DNA of 64,000 nucleotides from Gemmatimonadaceae bacterium (GCA_013816855.1 JACDDT010000004.1:1-64000); one strand, 5' to 3'; counted from the first letter of the stretch, positions 20,032 to 33,555 are shown. Numbers and translations: made by a program. Notes: generated by a model from the sequence alone, not told the origin.

Positions 20032-21607
20032 AAGTAGAGGGCACGTCGCGCATCATGTTCCTGATGGGGATGACGAGAAGCGCGCAGAGGACAGCGGCGA
20101 CGGCGAGCCACAGCGCAGTCAGCTGGAAGAGCTGCGGCATTTGGTCGAGCTTCTCAGGATCGACTTTTCCTCCGACAAGTCCCGCGATCAGGTTGCCTAT
20201 TGCGGCCGCCATGAACCATACGCCCATCATCTGACCGGCAAACTTGCGCGGCGCCAGCTTCGTCATCGAGCTCAATCCCACGGGACTTAACGAGAGCTCG
20301 CCCCAGGTCTGGAAGAGGTAGCTCAGGGTAAGCCACCAGGCGGAAACTCGAAGCGTCCCGCCGCTGGCGAGAACCATGTTCGCGGCGGGCACCATGACCC
20401 AGAAGCCGACCGCTGCGAAGGCAAGTCCGGCGGAAAACTTCGCCGCGCTGGAGAGGTCCCTGTTACGCTTGCCCATCGCCACCCAAATGGCGGCGAACAC
20501 GGGCGCAAAGGCGATGACGAAGATGGAGTTCGCCGCCTGAAGCCAGAGCGTGGGCATTTCCCATCCGAAGACTTTTCGGTCGGTGTAATCGCGCGCGAAG
20601 AGATTGAGCGAAGTAGGCGCCTGCTCGAACGCGGCCCAGAAAATCGTGGCAAAGACGAAAAGCACGATGATGACCGCGACGCGTTTCTTCTCGTCACCGG
20701 TGAGCTTTCCGAGCGTGAACAGGTAAATGAAATACGCGAGGGCGAGAACGGCCATCACCAATCCCATCTTCTTAGCGAGAGAGACTGGATTCAGGTGAAT
20801 GAGCCCTGCCATAACGGAAATCACGAGAATCGCGATCGCTGCCACTCCCAACCCGGCGAACAATTTGACGCGGCGATGTTCTGCGGGATCCGTCGATGAC
20901 GGTAAAACTCCCATGTCGCCGAGAGTGTGGTCCGCCCGGAGGCGATAGGTGATGAGCCCGATGAGCATCCCGATGCCGGCGGCGCCGAAGCCCCAGCCCC
21001 AGCCGACACGCTCACCGAGGTAGCCGGTCACAAGCGGTGCGACGAGGGCGCCGATGTTGATTCCCATATAGAAGATCGAAAAGCCGGCGTCACGTCTCGC
21101 GCCCCCTTCAGGATAAAGATCGCCGACGATGGCGGAGATATTCGGCTTGAGAAGTCCGGTGCCCATCACGATGAGGATCAGCCCAAGGAAAAAGGCGGCC
21201 TTGTCGAACACGATGGATGCCGCGATGGAAAGATGTCCGAGAGCAATGAGAATTCCGCCGTACCAGATCGAGCGGCGCAGGCCCAGAAGGCGATCTGCGA
21301 TCCAGCCTCCGGGAAGCGAGGCGAGATATACGCACGCGGCGTAGATGCCGACAATCGCCGATGCAGTCTGCCGCTCGAATCCAAACCCGCCGCTCGTGAG
21401 AGCCGCCGTCATGAAGAGCACGAGCAGCGGTCGGATACCGTAGTAGGAGAAGCGCTCCCACATCTCCGTAAAGAAGAGAGTGGACAGCCCGCGCGGATGT
21501 CCGAAGAAGCCGGTTTGATCGCCGGCGCCTCGAAGGTTCGGCGGCGTGTCGATGGTCACGTTACCCGCGGATGGCTGCTCGAATACGCTCTTGTCGTCTC
21601 TCGCCAT
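20018..21607 (-). CDS. POT-family proton-dependent oligopeptide transporter
   Basis: LSTLFFTEMWERFSYYGIRPLLVLFM, multiple TM segments, GTGLLKPNISAIVGDLY. Confidence 0.92.
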   Translation of the reverse strand: MARDDKSVFEQPSAGNVTIDTPPNLRGAGDQTGFFGHPRGLSTLFFTEMWERFSYYGIRPLLVLFMTAALTSGGFGFERQTASAIVGIYAACVYLASLPGGWIADRLLGLRRSIWYGGILIALGHLSIAASIVFDKAAFFLGLILIVMGTGLLKPNISAIVGDLYPEGGARRDAGFSIFYMGINIGALVAPLVTGYLGERVGWGWGFGAAGIGMLIGLITYRLRADHTLGDMGVLPSSTDPAEHRRVKLFAGLGVAAIAILVISVMAGLIHLNPVSLAKKMGLVMAVLALAYFIYLFTLGKLTGDEKKRVAVIIVLFVFATIFWAAFEQAPTSLNLFARDYTDRKVFGWEMPTLWLQAANSIFVIAFAPVFAAIWVAMGKRNRDLSSAAKFSAGLAFAAVGFWVMVPAANMVLASGGTLRVSAWWLTLSYLFQTWGELSLSPVGLSSMTKLAPRKFAGQMMGVWFMAAAIGNLIAGLVGGKVDPEKLDQMPQLFQLTALWLAVAAVLCALLVIPIRNMMRDVPSTSRAS

Positions 21608-21629
21608 GAATTTTTTTGTTGGAGTGGAG

Positions 21630-22694
21630 CTATCTGAGTGCGGCAGTCGGTAGATATCGCTCAGGGGGCTTCGTACCGCCAGCCTGCTGTTGCTGTTCCC
21701 ACGAAACTTGGGTCGGTGGCTGCTTGATGCAAGCCACGAAGTGTCCTTCCGCTTTCGCCTCGAGCGGGGGAATGATCTTCGTGCACGCCACGTCCTTCGC
21801 TGGATGGTGGCAGCGCGGGTGGAAAACACACCCGGGCGGAAGCTTCGCAGGGGAGGGAACATCTCCCTGAAGGATGATGCGTTGTTTTTTCACCGCAGGA
21901 TTCGCGACAGGCACCGCAGAAAGGAGCGCCTGCGTGTACGGCATGAGGGGCTCGCGGTAGAGCGCCTCCGCCGGCGCGAGCTCGACGATACGGCCGAGGT
22001 ACATCACGGCGACACGATCCGCGATGTGCTGCACGACGGAGAGGTCGTGCGCGATGAACATGTACGTGAGATTGTGCTCGCGCTGAAGATCCTGGAGCAG
22101 GTTGATGACCTGCGCCTGCACCGATACGTCGAGCGCGGAGACAGGCTCGTCGCAGACGATGAACTTGGGCTCGACGGAAAGCGCACGCGCAATGCCGATG
22201 CGCTGCCTCTGACCCCCGGAAAACTCGTGCGGATATCTCGTGCGATGCTCGGGGCGGAGACCGACCTCGTCGAGAAGCTGGCTGACGCGCGCGTCGGCAG
22301 CGGATCCTTCGGCGAGCTTGTGGATGGTGAGCCCTTCGCGAATGATGGCGCCAACGGTCATGCGAGGATTCAGCGACGAAACAGGATCTTGAAAAATGAT
22401 CTGCATGTCGCGCCGCACCGCGCGGAGCCCCGAGGTGTCGAGTGCGCGAACGTCTTTCCCCTCGAACAGAATCTCACCTGCGGTCGGCTCGATAAGGCGA
22501 AGGATGGACCGGCCGGCGGTCGTTTTTCCGCATCCGGACTCGCCGACGACGCCGAGAGTTTCTCCGCGAGCGATGTCGAAGGAGACATCGTTCACAGCTT
22601 TCACCGCGCCCACCTGCCTGCTCAGAAGTCCTTTGCGGATCGGGAATTCCTTGCGAAGGTTTTTCACGGAGAGCAACGCGCCGTTGTCGCTCAT
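21630..22694 (-). CDS. oppF: Oligopeptide ABC transporter ATP-binding protein OppF-like
   Basis: Walker [57 protein letters not shown]-terminal PGCVFHPRC. Confidence 0.92.
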   Translation of the reverse strand: MSDNGALLSVKNLRKEFPIRKGLLSRQVGAVKAVNDVSFDIARGETLGVVGESGCGKTTAGRSILRLIEPTAGEILFEGKDVRALDTSGLRAVRRDMQIIFQDPVSSLNPRMTVGAIIREGLTIHKLAEGSAADARVSQLLDEVGLRPEHRTRYPHEFSGGQRQRIGIARALSVEPKFIVCDEPVSALDVSVQAQVINLLQDLQREHNLTYMFIAHDLSVVQHIADRVAVMYLGRIVELAPAEALYREPLMPYTQALLSAVPVANPAVKKQRIILQGDVPSPAKLPPGCVFHPRCHHPAKDVACTKIIPPLEAKAEGHFVACIKQPPTQVSWEQQQQAGGTKPPERYLPTAALR

Positions 22695-23722
22695 GCTACC
22701 GCTACTCCCTGCTGGACGACGAGCGGCGGATGCGGATGGTTCCGGCGTTCGGGCTCAATGGCGAGATGACAACGTGAGACGTGTCCGACGCCGATCTGGT
22801 AAAGCGGCGGATGGTCGCGCCCACAAAGTTCCCATGAGTACGGGCAGCGATCGCGGAAGCGGCAGCCGTGCGGCCAATCGGTCGGGGCGGGAACGGTCCC
22901 GGGAATGACGTTGAGCCGGTCGCGCTCGTGGCCGATCTGCGGCATCGCGTGCATCAAGCCTTCAGTATAAGGATGGTGGGCCGCTGCAAAGAGTCCCTCC
23001 ACCGGGGATTCTTCGACAACTTCACCGGCGTACATCACAATCACCCGCGAAGTCGTCTCGGCGATGACGCCAAGGTCGTGCGTGATCATGAGAACCGAAG
23101 TGTTGAAGCGCGACTGAAGATCGCGAAGGAGATCGAGAATCTGCGCCTGAATGGTGACGTCGAGCGCGGTTGTCGGTTCGTCGGCGATGATGAGGGCGGG
23201 CTTCATCATGAGTGCCATCGCGATGAGAACGCGCTGGCGCATTCCACCGGAGAGCTGATGCGGATATTCCTTCGCGCGCTCTGCGGGCGCGGGTATGCCG
23301 GTCAGCGCGAGCGTCTCGACTGCGCGGGCAAAAGCGGCCTTCTTGCTCAGTCCTTCATGGATGCGCGCGACTTCAGCGACCTGGTCTCCCACGTTAAAGA
23401 CGGGGTTGAGCGCGGACATCGGCTCCTGAAAGATCATCGAGATGCGATTGCCACGGACGCCGCGGATGTCCTCCTCCGAAACCGTGGCGAGATCCTTCCC
23501 TTCGAATATGATGTGGCTGCCCGGCTCGATTCTCCCCGGCGGCTGAATCAGGCGCAGGATGGAGAGAGCGGTCACCGATTTTCCGCAGCCGGATTCTCCA
23601 ACGATGCCGAGCATCTCACCGGCGCCGACATCAAATGACACTCCATCCACAGAGCGGGCGACGCCTGCGGAGGTGTGGAAGTAGGTGCGAAGGTCCTGGA
23701 TCGAGAGAAGCGGTTCGGTCAT
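22691..23722 (-). CDS. oppD: Oligopeptide ABC transporter ATP-binding protein OppD-like
   Basis: [61 protein letters not shown]. Confidence 0.92.
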   Translation of the reverse strand: MTEPLLSIQDLRTYFHTSAGVARSVDGVSFDVGAGEMLGIVGESGCGKSVTALSILRLIQPPGRIEPGSHIIFEGKDLATVSEEDIRGVRGNRISMIFQEPMSALNPVFNVGDQVAEVARIHEGLSKKAAFARAVETLALTGIPAPAERAKEYPHQLSGGMRQRVLIAMALMMKPALIIADEPTTALDVTIQAQILDLLRDLQSRFNTSVLMITHDLGVIAETTSRVIVMYAGEVVEESPVEGLFAAAHHPYTEGLMHAMPQIGHERDRLNVIPGTVPAPTDWPHGCRFRDRCPYSWELCGRDHPPLYQIGVGHVSRCHLAIEPERRNHPHPPLVVQQGVAVA

Positions 23723-23723
23723 A

Positions 23724-24551
23724 TCAGCGCGTTGATTGAAACGTTTCCCGGATTCGCTCGCCTAGGGTGTTCAAGGCGATGACAGCGGCGAGCAACGCGA
23801 GTCCCGGGAAGAGTGAGAGCCACCATAGCCCCGATACATTCTCCGCGCCATCCTGAATGATGTTCCCCCAGCTCGCGAGCGGCTGCGGAACGCCGATGCC
23901 CAAATACGAAAGGCCGGCCTCAAGAACGATGACATGCGCAAAGCCGAGGGTCGCAGCGACGACGATGACAGAATAGAGATTCGGAAGAAGGTGTGTCACG
24001 ACGATGCGTCCACGGTTCGCTCCGATGGCCCGCGCGGCCATCACGAATTCGCTCTCCTTTAACGCAAGAACCTGACCCCTCACGATGCGGCTCAAGCTGA
24101 ACCAGCCCGTGAATCCAAGAAACAGAATAAGCGTGGTTATCGGAAGTGAATGCCAGGCGGCGAGGAGGGCGATGAGAAGAAGGAGCCGCGGGATAGCCAT
24201 GAACGCATCCAGCACGCGCATCATCACTGCGTCGACGAATCCTCCGGCGAGGCCCGACATCGCTCCGTAAGCAACTCCGAGAGTGACACTGATGAGGGTA
24301 GCGAGAAAACCGATGCCCATCGAAAGCCGCGCGCCGTAAACGACGCGGCTTAACACGTCTCTGCTGTAGGGGTCGGTGCCGAACGGGTGCGCGACCGAGG
24401 GAGGAAGATCCTTGAGCGCGACGATATCCGGCTGTGCAGTCGGGTTGTAGGGTGCGACCACAGGCGCAAACAGGGCACCCAGGAAAAAAATCGCGAGTGT
24501 GACGACAGCGACGCGCGTAGATGGTCGTGACCAGACGGTAGTGCGCTTCAC
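23724..24551 (-). CDS. oppC: Peptide ABC transporter permease OppC-like
   Basis: HPFGTDPYSRDVLSRVVYGARLSMGIG, EAGLSYLGIGVPQPLASWGNIIQDG. Confidence 0.92.
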   Translation of the reverse strand: MKRTTVWSRPSTRVAVVTLAIFFLGALFAPVVAPYNPTAQPDIVALKDLPPSVAHPFGTDPYSRDVLSRVVYGARLSMGIGFLATLISVTLGVAYGAMSGLAGGFVDAVMMRVLDAFMAIPRLLLLIALLAAWHSLPITTLILFLGFTGWFSLSRIVRGQVLALKESEFVMAARAIGANRGRIVVTHLLPNLYSVIVVAATLGFAHVIVLEAGLSYLGIGVPQPLASWGNIIQDGAENVSGLWWLSLFPGLALLAAVIALNTLGERIRETFQSTR

Positions 24552-25519
24552 AGCTGGCGCAGTCGCGGGTCGGCCCAGCGGTAGAGAAGATCAGCGAGAA
24601 GGCTTCCGAGCACGACGAGAACGCTCCCCACGATGACGCAGCCGATGACGAGCGGGTAATCGCGCGCGCCAATAGCGCCGACCATAGCGAGCCCCATTCC
24701 CGGCCACGCGAAGACTTTCTCAATGAACACCGCGCCGGTGAGCAGCGCGGGAAAGCTCAATCCAATAAGCGTGATGAGAGTGAGCAGAGCGTTGCGCATC
24801 GCGTGATGCAGTAAAATCTGCCTTTCGCGAAGCCCCTTGCTTCTTGCGGTGCGAATAAAATCGAGTGGCATTACATCGAGCAGCGCGCCGCGCTGAAAAC
24901 GCGCGATCCCGGAGGCGTAGAGAAGCGTTAGCGTCACTGCGGGAAGAATGAGATGCCAGAGCGAATCGAAGAATCGCGCGTAAGGCGGGAGCATATCGTG
25001 CACGACCGGGTCGACTGCGCCGCCTATTGAAAAAAACGGAATCCAGTAGCTGAAGGCGAGCAGGATGAGGATCGCCAGCCAGAAATCCGGCATCGACGCC
25101 AGGAACAGCGACGCGCGATCGAGAAACCCGTCGAGCGCGCTGCCGCGCCGCGAAACCTGCACCGTCGCCACGCCGACACCGATGAGGAAGCTCGCAACAA
25201 GCGCCGTCGCCATAAGTAAAAGCGTGCGCGGCAAGACGTCGCCGAGCACGGCGCGCACGGACCGCCCGCGCGAGAACGACCAACCCAAGTTCCCGCGCGC
25301 GAGTTGGGCCACGTACTTCACGTACTGCTCGGGCAGCGGCCGGTCGAGCCCGTACTGCGCGCGAAGGTTTGCGCGGATAGCCGGATTCACCCGCGGGTTG
25401 TCGAGCGCCCCGGCGAATGGATCGCCGGGAGCAGAGTGAATGAGGAGAAACGAGAAAGTCACCACCAGCGCTACGATGAGAGCCGACTGCAGGCCTCTCG
25501 ATACGAGTAGTGACAGCAC
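24548..25519 (-). CDS. oppB: Peptide ABC transporter permease OppB-like
   Basis: HSAPGDPFAGALDNP, QYGLDRPLPEQYVKYV, FIRTARSKGLRERQILLHHAMRNALL. Confidence 0.92.
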   Translation of the reverse strand: MLSLLVSRGLQSALIVALVVTFSFLLIHSAPGDPFAGALDNPRVNPAIRANLRAQYGLDRPLPEQYVKYVAQLARGNLGWSFSRGRSVRAVLGDVLPRTLLLMATALVASFLIGVGVATVQVSRRGSALDGFLDRASLFLASMPDFWLAILILLAFSYWIPFFSIGGAVDPVVHDMLPPYARFFDSLWHLILPAVTLTLLYASGIARFQRGALLDVMPLDFIRTARSKGLRERQILLHHAMRNALLTLITLIGLSFPALLTGAVFIEKVFAWPGMGLAMVGAIGARDYPLVIGCVIVGSVLVVLGSLLADLLYRWADPRLRQL

Positions 25520-25522
25520 TCT

Positions 25523-27199
25523 TTACGGGTTCTTCTTCGCTGGGTCCGTTGTCACCGCGCCCGAAGCATCGCGCGCGATGCGCTCCTTGGCGGGTATCCA
25601 CCAGTCGGCGATGTGCTGCCACCACGCGTCGGGCCTAAGCCCGGTGACGTGAATTCGGCGCTGAACCCCGACCATCGCCTTCGGCTCGGCGAGCCAAATA
25701 GCGGGCGCGTCATCGTTGATCACGCGATACGCTTTCCTGAACAGCGTGTTCCGGGCAGCAGGGTCATAGGCTGCCGTCGCACTGTCTACGAGAGCGTCGA
25801 ACACGGGGTTGGAGTACGAGCCGGTGTTATTTCCGCCCTTGATGCCCGCCGTCGCCCAATCCTGGCGCGCACCGCTCGGGCTCGGGTCAGCGTGGATGGA
25901 ATTGATCTCCGCGTCGTAATCGGATTTGTCGCTGCGATCCGAAAACACCGGAAACTCGACCGGTTCGATACCTACTGTAACTCCGACGCGCCGAAGTTGC
26001 TCCTGGATGAGCACCGCCATGCGTGTGCGCGCTTTGCTCGAGCTCGGAACGAGAATATTGAAAGCGAGGTCGTGACCGTTCTTCTCGCGGATGCTGTCGC
26101 CATTGGAATCTCTCCAGCCGAGCGAGTCGAGCTTTGCGCCGGCGGCTGCGATATCAAACGGTATCGGGGGAACGCTCCGATCTGCTGTCGGGTACGCGCG
26201 AAGACTCCCCGCGAGCGCGGGCTCGGCGAGTGAGTCGTAGACACTGCGCACGATGGAGTTTCTATCGACTGCCATCGTGAGCGCGCGGCGCAGCTCGCGA
26301 TCGGCGAAAAGCCTGTTCGGCTTGGCAGGGTTTCTCGGGTCCCTTAGGTTGAACTGGAGGAACGAGTAGTCGATCCCCTGGAAGGCGACCAGTTTGAGAT
26401 TTGGATTGCTCTGCGCCTGGGCGACGGCGTCGGCTCGTATCGCTTCGAAGAAATCGGTCTCACCGCCGAGGAATCGAGCGAGAGCCGCGTTGAAATCAGG
26501 TGCGATGCTCCAAATGATTCTGTCGAGCTTGGGCCGGCCTCGGTAGTTCCCGGTGTCTGCGACGAGAGTCACGCTCTCGCCTTGTTTCCACGATGCGAAG
26601 CGGAATTGTCCGCTGCCAATGGGATGATTCGCCTGGTCCGAGCTCCGCCACGAGGCAATGGGAATCTTTTTCCAGATGTGCTCGGGAATAATGCTCATCT
26701 GGTCTGTCGCGTTGTAGAACTGCTCCGGCGCGCGCGAGTGAAACCACACGACTGCGGTGACGCTGTCGGGCGCGCTCACAGAATCGATCGACGAAATGAG
26801 CGCCGCCGCAGTCGACTGCAGCGAGCTGTCGCGGTATGCGCCGAGTGTGAAGCGCACGTCGGAGGAGGTAACGGGCACGCCGTCATGCCACTTGGCGCGC
26901 GGATTAAGATGGAAGGCGATGCTGAGCGAATCGTGCGCCCACGTCCAACTCTGGGCGAGCTGGGGAATGAATCCCCCGTCGCCGAGCGTGTTCAGCGAGT
27001 CGCCGAGACTGGCGAGCCGGTCATAAACGAGATCGGTAACCTGACGCCCCTGTGTCGTTCCAACGAGCGGCGGCAAGAGCGAATTGGGGTCGCCACCCGT
27101 CGCTATCACCAGTGTCCCGCCACCGAGGGCGGGCGATGTATTGTCGCCGCCGGCGCACGCGGCGGTGAGAAGGAGTAGTGCGGCGGCGGCTTTTCTCAT
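25523..27199 (-). CDS. oppA: Peptide ABC transporter substrate-binding protein (SBP family 5), lipoprotein
   Basis: LLLLTAACAGGDNTS lipobox; FHLNPRAKWHDGVPVTSSDVRFTL; RRALTMAVDRNSIV. Confidence 0.9.
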   Translation of the reverse strand: MRKAAAALLLLTAACAGGDNTSPALGGGTLVIATGGDPNSLLPPLVGTTQGRQVTDLVYDRLASLGDSLNTLGDGGFIPQLAQSWTWAHDSLSIAFHLNPRAKWHDGVPVTSSDVRFTLGAYRDSSLQSTAAALISSIDSVSAPDSVTAVVWFHSRAPEQFYNATDQMSIIPEHIWKKIPIASWRSSDQANHPIGSGQFRFASWKQGESVTLVADTGNYRGRPKLDRIIWSIAPDFNAALARFLGGETDFFEAIRADAVAQAQSNPNLKLVAFQGIDYSFLQFNLRDPRNPAKPNRLFADRELRRALTMAVDRNSIVRSVYDSLAEPALAGSLRAYPTADRSVPPIPFDIAAAGAKLDSLGWRDSNGDSIREKNGHDLAFNILVPSSSKARTRMAVLIQEQLRRVGVTVGIEPVEFPVFSDRSDKSDYDAEINSIHADPSPSGARQDWATAGIKGGNNTGSYSNPVFDALVDSATAAYDPAARNTLFRKAYRVINDDAPAIWLAEPKAMVGVQRRIHVTGLRPDAWWQHIADWWIPAKERIARDASGAVTTDPAKKNP

Positions 27200-27993
27200 C
27201 TTCTCCACGTCCAATTGTCGTCGAGGTACTCAGGCAGAAGGGCGAGAGCGCCCGGCCGAACGTGTTCTTCGCCGAGCATTTCGCCAGCACATTCTTCAAG
27301 CTCCGCGACAGCGCCGAACATCGCGGCCGCAACTTCCCCGGAGGTTGGCGTCGAGCCGAGCAAATCGCGCAGCGTCGCGGGCGGCGGTGGAGCAGTCGCG
27401 GCCTCACCTTCCGGATCCGCGGCGAGTGATGGGAGCGCCGACTGGTCGTCGTCGATGAGGATAGACCCGTGCTGAAGAAACGCCTTCTCCTCCCGCCACT
27501 GGGCGCTGCCGACAAGCTTCCGTCCATCGGCCACAATTTCGCCCGCCGACGGAAGCTCGAAGCAGGGAAGCGCGCTTGGCGGCAATGCTGATCCCTCGGC
27601 GGCGACTTCGGCGTCGACGCCGAGCGAGCGAAGGCCGGCGATCAAAATCAGATTGATCTGATTGTAGGAGTCGCGAAGAGAGACACCTTCGCGGACTGGC
27701 GCGGCGACGCTGTACGTGACCTCGCGATGATGAAGAATGGCGCGTCCTCCCGTTGGACGGCGGACGACGTCGATGTTTCGTCCCGTTATTCCCGCGCGAT
27801 CGTACTGGCCGAGGGCGCGCTGGTTTCTGCCGAAGGAGAGAGTCGGTTTCTCCCAGGAGTAGATGGAGAACACGCTCTCGCCGGTGGCGGCGGCGCGCGC
27901 GAGGAGGGACGCATCCCGCGCCATATTCTCCGCTCCGGAGCGAGGCGGCGCGTGCATGAACCGCCACCGCGCGGAACTTCGCTGAGAGTGCAT
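27196..27993 (-). CDS. LipM-like octanoyltransferase / lipoate-protein ligase A family
   Basis: NMARDASLL, VVRRPTGGRAILHHREVTYSVAAP, LPCFELPSAGEIVADGRKLVGSAQWREEKAFLQHGSILID. Confidence 0.83.
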   Translation of the reverse strand: MHSQRSSARWRFMHAPPRSGAENMARDASLLARAAATGESVFSIYSWEKPTLSFGRNQRALGQYDRAGITGRNIDVVRRPTGGRAILHHREVTYSVAAPVREGVSLRDSYNQINLILIAGLRSLGVDAEVAAEGSALPPSALPCFELPSAGEIVADGRKLVGSAQWREEKAFLQHGSILIDDDQSALPSLAADPEGEAATAPPPPATLRDLLGSTPTSGEVAAAMFGAVAELEECAGEMLGEEHVRPGALALLPEYLDDNWTWRR

Positions 27994-28014
27994 AGGTGTT
28001 AAATTGTCACTCTT

Positions 28015-30924
<2,910 letters not shown>

Positions 30925-30938
30925 TCAGTTTCGGCCTG

Positions 30939-31197
30939 ACTGCAACCGAGAACTACGCGGGTGAGAGGTTACAGAGACGCATAGTTGACAGGTACTAGAG
31001 TGAGACGATATCGAAACCCCCACTCTGAACTGATGGCGAGGCACGAGTCAACGACACGAACCTGTTGCTTCACCGATGCATATGTAATCTCTACTCTCGT
31101 TAGGAAGCTGGCGCCGGAGGTTTAGATACCGTCGTAACTCGCGCCTCTCCCCTATGCATCTCCGGCAACTCGTACCCGTGTCTCTCTCGGTTGCCGT
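30939..31197. repeat. Long imperfect inverted repeat (about 83-bp arms, about 94-bp loop) between convergent gcvP and gcvH; related to the 4692-4883 element
   Basis: Arm 30939-31021 (ACTGCAACCGAGA...GACGATATCGAAACCCCC) versus reverse complement of 31116-31197 (GGCAACCGAGA...GACGGTATCTAAACCTCC); about 34/47 over the outer part and 15/18 over the inner part by hand. Confidence 0.75.
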
Positions 31198-31217
31198 TAT
31201 GAGCTGCGAGTAGCCAG

Positions 31218-31604
31218 CTACCCGCCAATCTGCTGAGTGTACGCCTCGGCCTTGAGCAGCGAATCCTTCTCCGCAGCTTCGGTCATCTTCAGCTTTACCA
31301 TCCAACCGGCCCCATACGGGTCGGTGTTGACCAGCGCTGGCTCCTTGTCGAGTCGCCCGTTCACTTCGACGATCTCGCCGCTCACCGGGCAGAAAAGCTC
31401 GGACACCGCTTTCACCGCTTCGATAGTGCCGAACACATCGTGCTTGCCGAATTTCGCGCCGACTGTGGGAAGCTCGATATAAACGACGTCGCCGAGCTCG
31501 CCTTGGGCGTAGTCCGTGATTCCGATTTCCGCGATGTCGCCGGAGACACGCAGATACTCATGCTCGGCAGTATAAAAAAGATCAGCAGGAACGTTTGCCA
31601 CCAT
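31218..31604 (-). CDS. gcvH: Glycine cleavage system H protein
   Basis: YTAEHEYLRVSGDIAEIGITDYAQGELGDVVYIELP, lipoyl site GTIEAVKAVSEL. Confidence 0.97.
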   Translation of the reverse strand: MVANVPADLFYTAEHEYLRVSGDIAEIGITDYAQGELGDVVYIELPTVGAKFGKHDVFGTIEAVKAVSELFCPVSGEIVEVNGRLDKEPALVNTDPYGAGWMVKLKMTEAAEKDSLLKAEAYTQQIGG

Positions 31605-31630
31605 TCACCTCGTAATGTTTTGGATGCTGC

Positions 31631-32260
31631 TCAGGAATCGCCGGCAGCGCGGCGCGATCCCGATGCTTTCTTGTTGAGCGTGGCCCACAGCTTATCTACG
31701 TCCTTCTCGAGATCGCTGAGCGAGCCCGCGTTCTCGATGCAATAATCAACGCGTGCGCGCTTGAGCTCGGCGGGCATCTGCGATGCGATCATGTTCATGG
31801 CATCAGCCTCGTCCAGGCCGCGCGTTTCCGCCAGACGCTCGAGACGGAGCGCGCGCGGTGCATCGATGAGCACCAGATAGTCGAAGTCGTTTACGAGATT
31901 CCGCTCGAAGAGAAGGGGAATGACGCAGACGACCACTTTGTCGCCGCGAGACTTGGCCTTCTCGATCTCGAGGTCACGCAGCCGGGTGACTTCCGGGTGC
32001 ACCATCGCGTTTAGCTTCTCGAGCTCGCCCTGATCGGAGAAAGCGATGCGGCGAAGGGCGCCCCGGTCGAGCGTTCCGTCAGCGGCGAGGACCTCCTTCC
32101 CCCAATTCTGAACGATCTTTTCGAGGGCTTCGGTGCCAGGCTCGACCGCTTCGCGGGCAAGAATGTCTGCGTCGATGAGCGTCGCGCCACGCTCCCGAAG
32201 GAGGCGCGCGACCTCCGATTTACCGCTGGCGATGTTTCCGGTGAGTCCGACTAGCAGCAT
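31631..32260 (-). CDS. coaE: Dephospho-CoA kinase
   Basis: LLVGLTGNIASGKSEVARLLRERGATLIDADILAREAVEPG. Confidence 0.95.
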   Translation of the reverse strand: MLLVGLTGNIASGKSEVARLLRERGATLIDADILAREAVEPGTEALEKIVQNWGKEVLAADGTLDRGALRRIAFSDQGELEKLNAMVHPEVTRLRDLEIEKAKSRGDKVVVCVIPLLFERNLVNDFDYLVLIDAPRALRLERLAETRGLDEADAMNMIASQMPAELKRARVDYCIENAGSLSDLEKDVDKLWATLNKKASGSRRAAGDS

Positions 32261-32338
32261 GGACCCAAAGCTATCGAGGTAACCCCGCAGTGTCACGCAA
32301 AACCTTATGCCCGGCTTCTTTTGCTACCTTTTACGTAG

Positions 32339-32926
32339 ATGACACTCACTTCGGCTGCCGTCGTCCTCTTTCTCGTACTCGACCCGCTCGGGAACGTACC
32401 CTTCTTTTTGAGCGCTTTGAGGCATGTCGCGCCCGAGCGCCAAGCCAAGGTTATTTGCCGTGAGCTGCTCATCGCGCTCGCGGTGATGGTCATCTTCCTC
32501 TTTCTTGGGCAGTACATCCTCAACGTGCTGCACGTCACCCAGCCCGCGCTCACTGCGGCGGGCGGGGTCGTTCTGTTTCTGATTGCGATCAGGATGGTCT
32601 TTCCATCGGATGAGACACCTTTGGAAGAAACGGTGACAAGCGAGCCGCTCATCGTGCCGCTGGCGATTCCTTACGTCGCAGGCCCGTCAGTGCTCGCTAC
32701 CGAGCTGATCTTCATGAGCCGTAACCCGGAGCAGTGGGTGACGTGGCTCTCGGCGCTCCTCATCGCGTGGGCGGCGGCAGGAGTCATTCTTCTATTTTCA
32801 CCAGCGGTGCGACGGTTGCTCGGCGAAAGAATTCTTCAAGCGACGGAGCGGCTGATGGGGATGGTGCTCATCGTCATCGCCATCCAGATGCTGCTCACCG
32901 GATTGACGGAAGCACTCCGGGCCTAG
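32339..32926 (+). CDS. MarC family integral membrane protein
   Basis: LVLDPLGNVPFFLSALRHV, multiple TM segments, IAIRMVFPS, LAIPYVAGPSVLAT. Confidence 0.9.
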   Translation: MTLTSAAVVLFLVLDPLGNVPFFLSALRHVAPERQAKVICRELLIALAVMVIFLFLGQYILNVLHVTQPALTAAGGVVLFLIAIRMVFPSDETPLEETVTSEPLIVPLAIPYVAGPSVLATELIFMSRNPEQWVTWLSALLIAWAAAGVILLFSPAVRRLLGERILQATERLMGMVLIVIAIQMLLTGLTEALRA

Positions 32927-32931
32927 CCGAG

Positions 32932-33555
32932 TTACGCGGTATTTCTAAAGAGCGTGACTTGCCCGGCGTCCGAGGCGGGGACTTCATGACACATCCGGCA
33001 GCGCGCCTCGTAGGCTTCGGTGCCGCCGACCATCACTTGCGGTGAGTTGTAGGGAGCGGGCTTCCCTCCGATGAGGCGCTGATTTCTGCTCGCCGGCCCG
33101 CCGCATAACACGCAGATCGCGTGGAGCTTATCCACCACTTCCGCGATCGCCATGAGCTGCGGCATCGGACCGAACGGCTCGCCGCGGAAATCGGTGTCTG
33201 TACCGGCGAGAATAACGCGGCGTCCACGGGCAGCGAGGGACGTCACGAGCTCGACGATGCCGTCGTCGAGAAATTGTGCTTCGTCGATGGCGATGACATT
33301 CGCTTGGGGATTGATCTGCTGCGAAATCTGCGCGGCGGAATCGGCCGGAACCGCTTCGACGGTGCGGCCGTCGTGGCTGGAGACTTTGTAAAGCCCGGCG
33401 TAGCGCGCATCGAGGTGCGACTTGAACACCTGCACTTTTTTCTTCGCGATCATTGCTCGCCGCACGCGGCGGATCAGCTCTTCACTCTTCCCGCTGAACA
33501 TCACGCCCGCCACAACTTCGATCCACCCGCCGGTCTGATGAAATGGACCGCTCAT
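32932..33555 (-). CDS. tdk: Thymidine kinase
   Basis: [80 protein letters not shown]. Confidence 0.96.
   Translation of the reverse strand: MSGPFHQTGGWIEVVAGVMFSGKSEELIRRVRRAMIAKKKVQVFKSHLDARYAGLYKVSSHDGRTVEAVPADSAAQISQQINPQANVIAIDEAQFLDDGIVELVTSLAARGRRVILAGTDTDFRGEPFGPMPQLMAIAEVVDKLHAICVLCGGPASRNQRLIGGKPAPYNSPQVMVGGTEAYEARCRMCHEVPASDAGQVTLFRNTA

Noticed and set aside
21690-22769. 359-aa plus-strand ORF opposite oppF
   Set aside because: Antisense shadow of a clearly real ABC ATPase gene.
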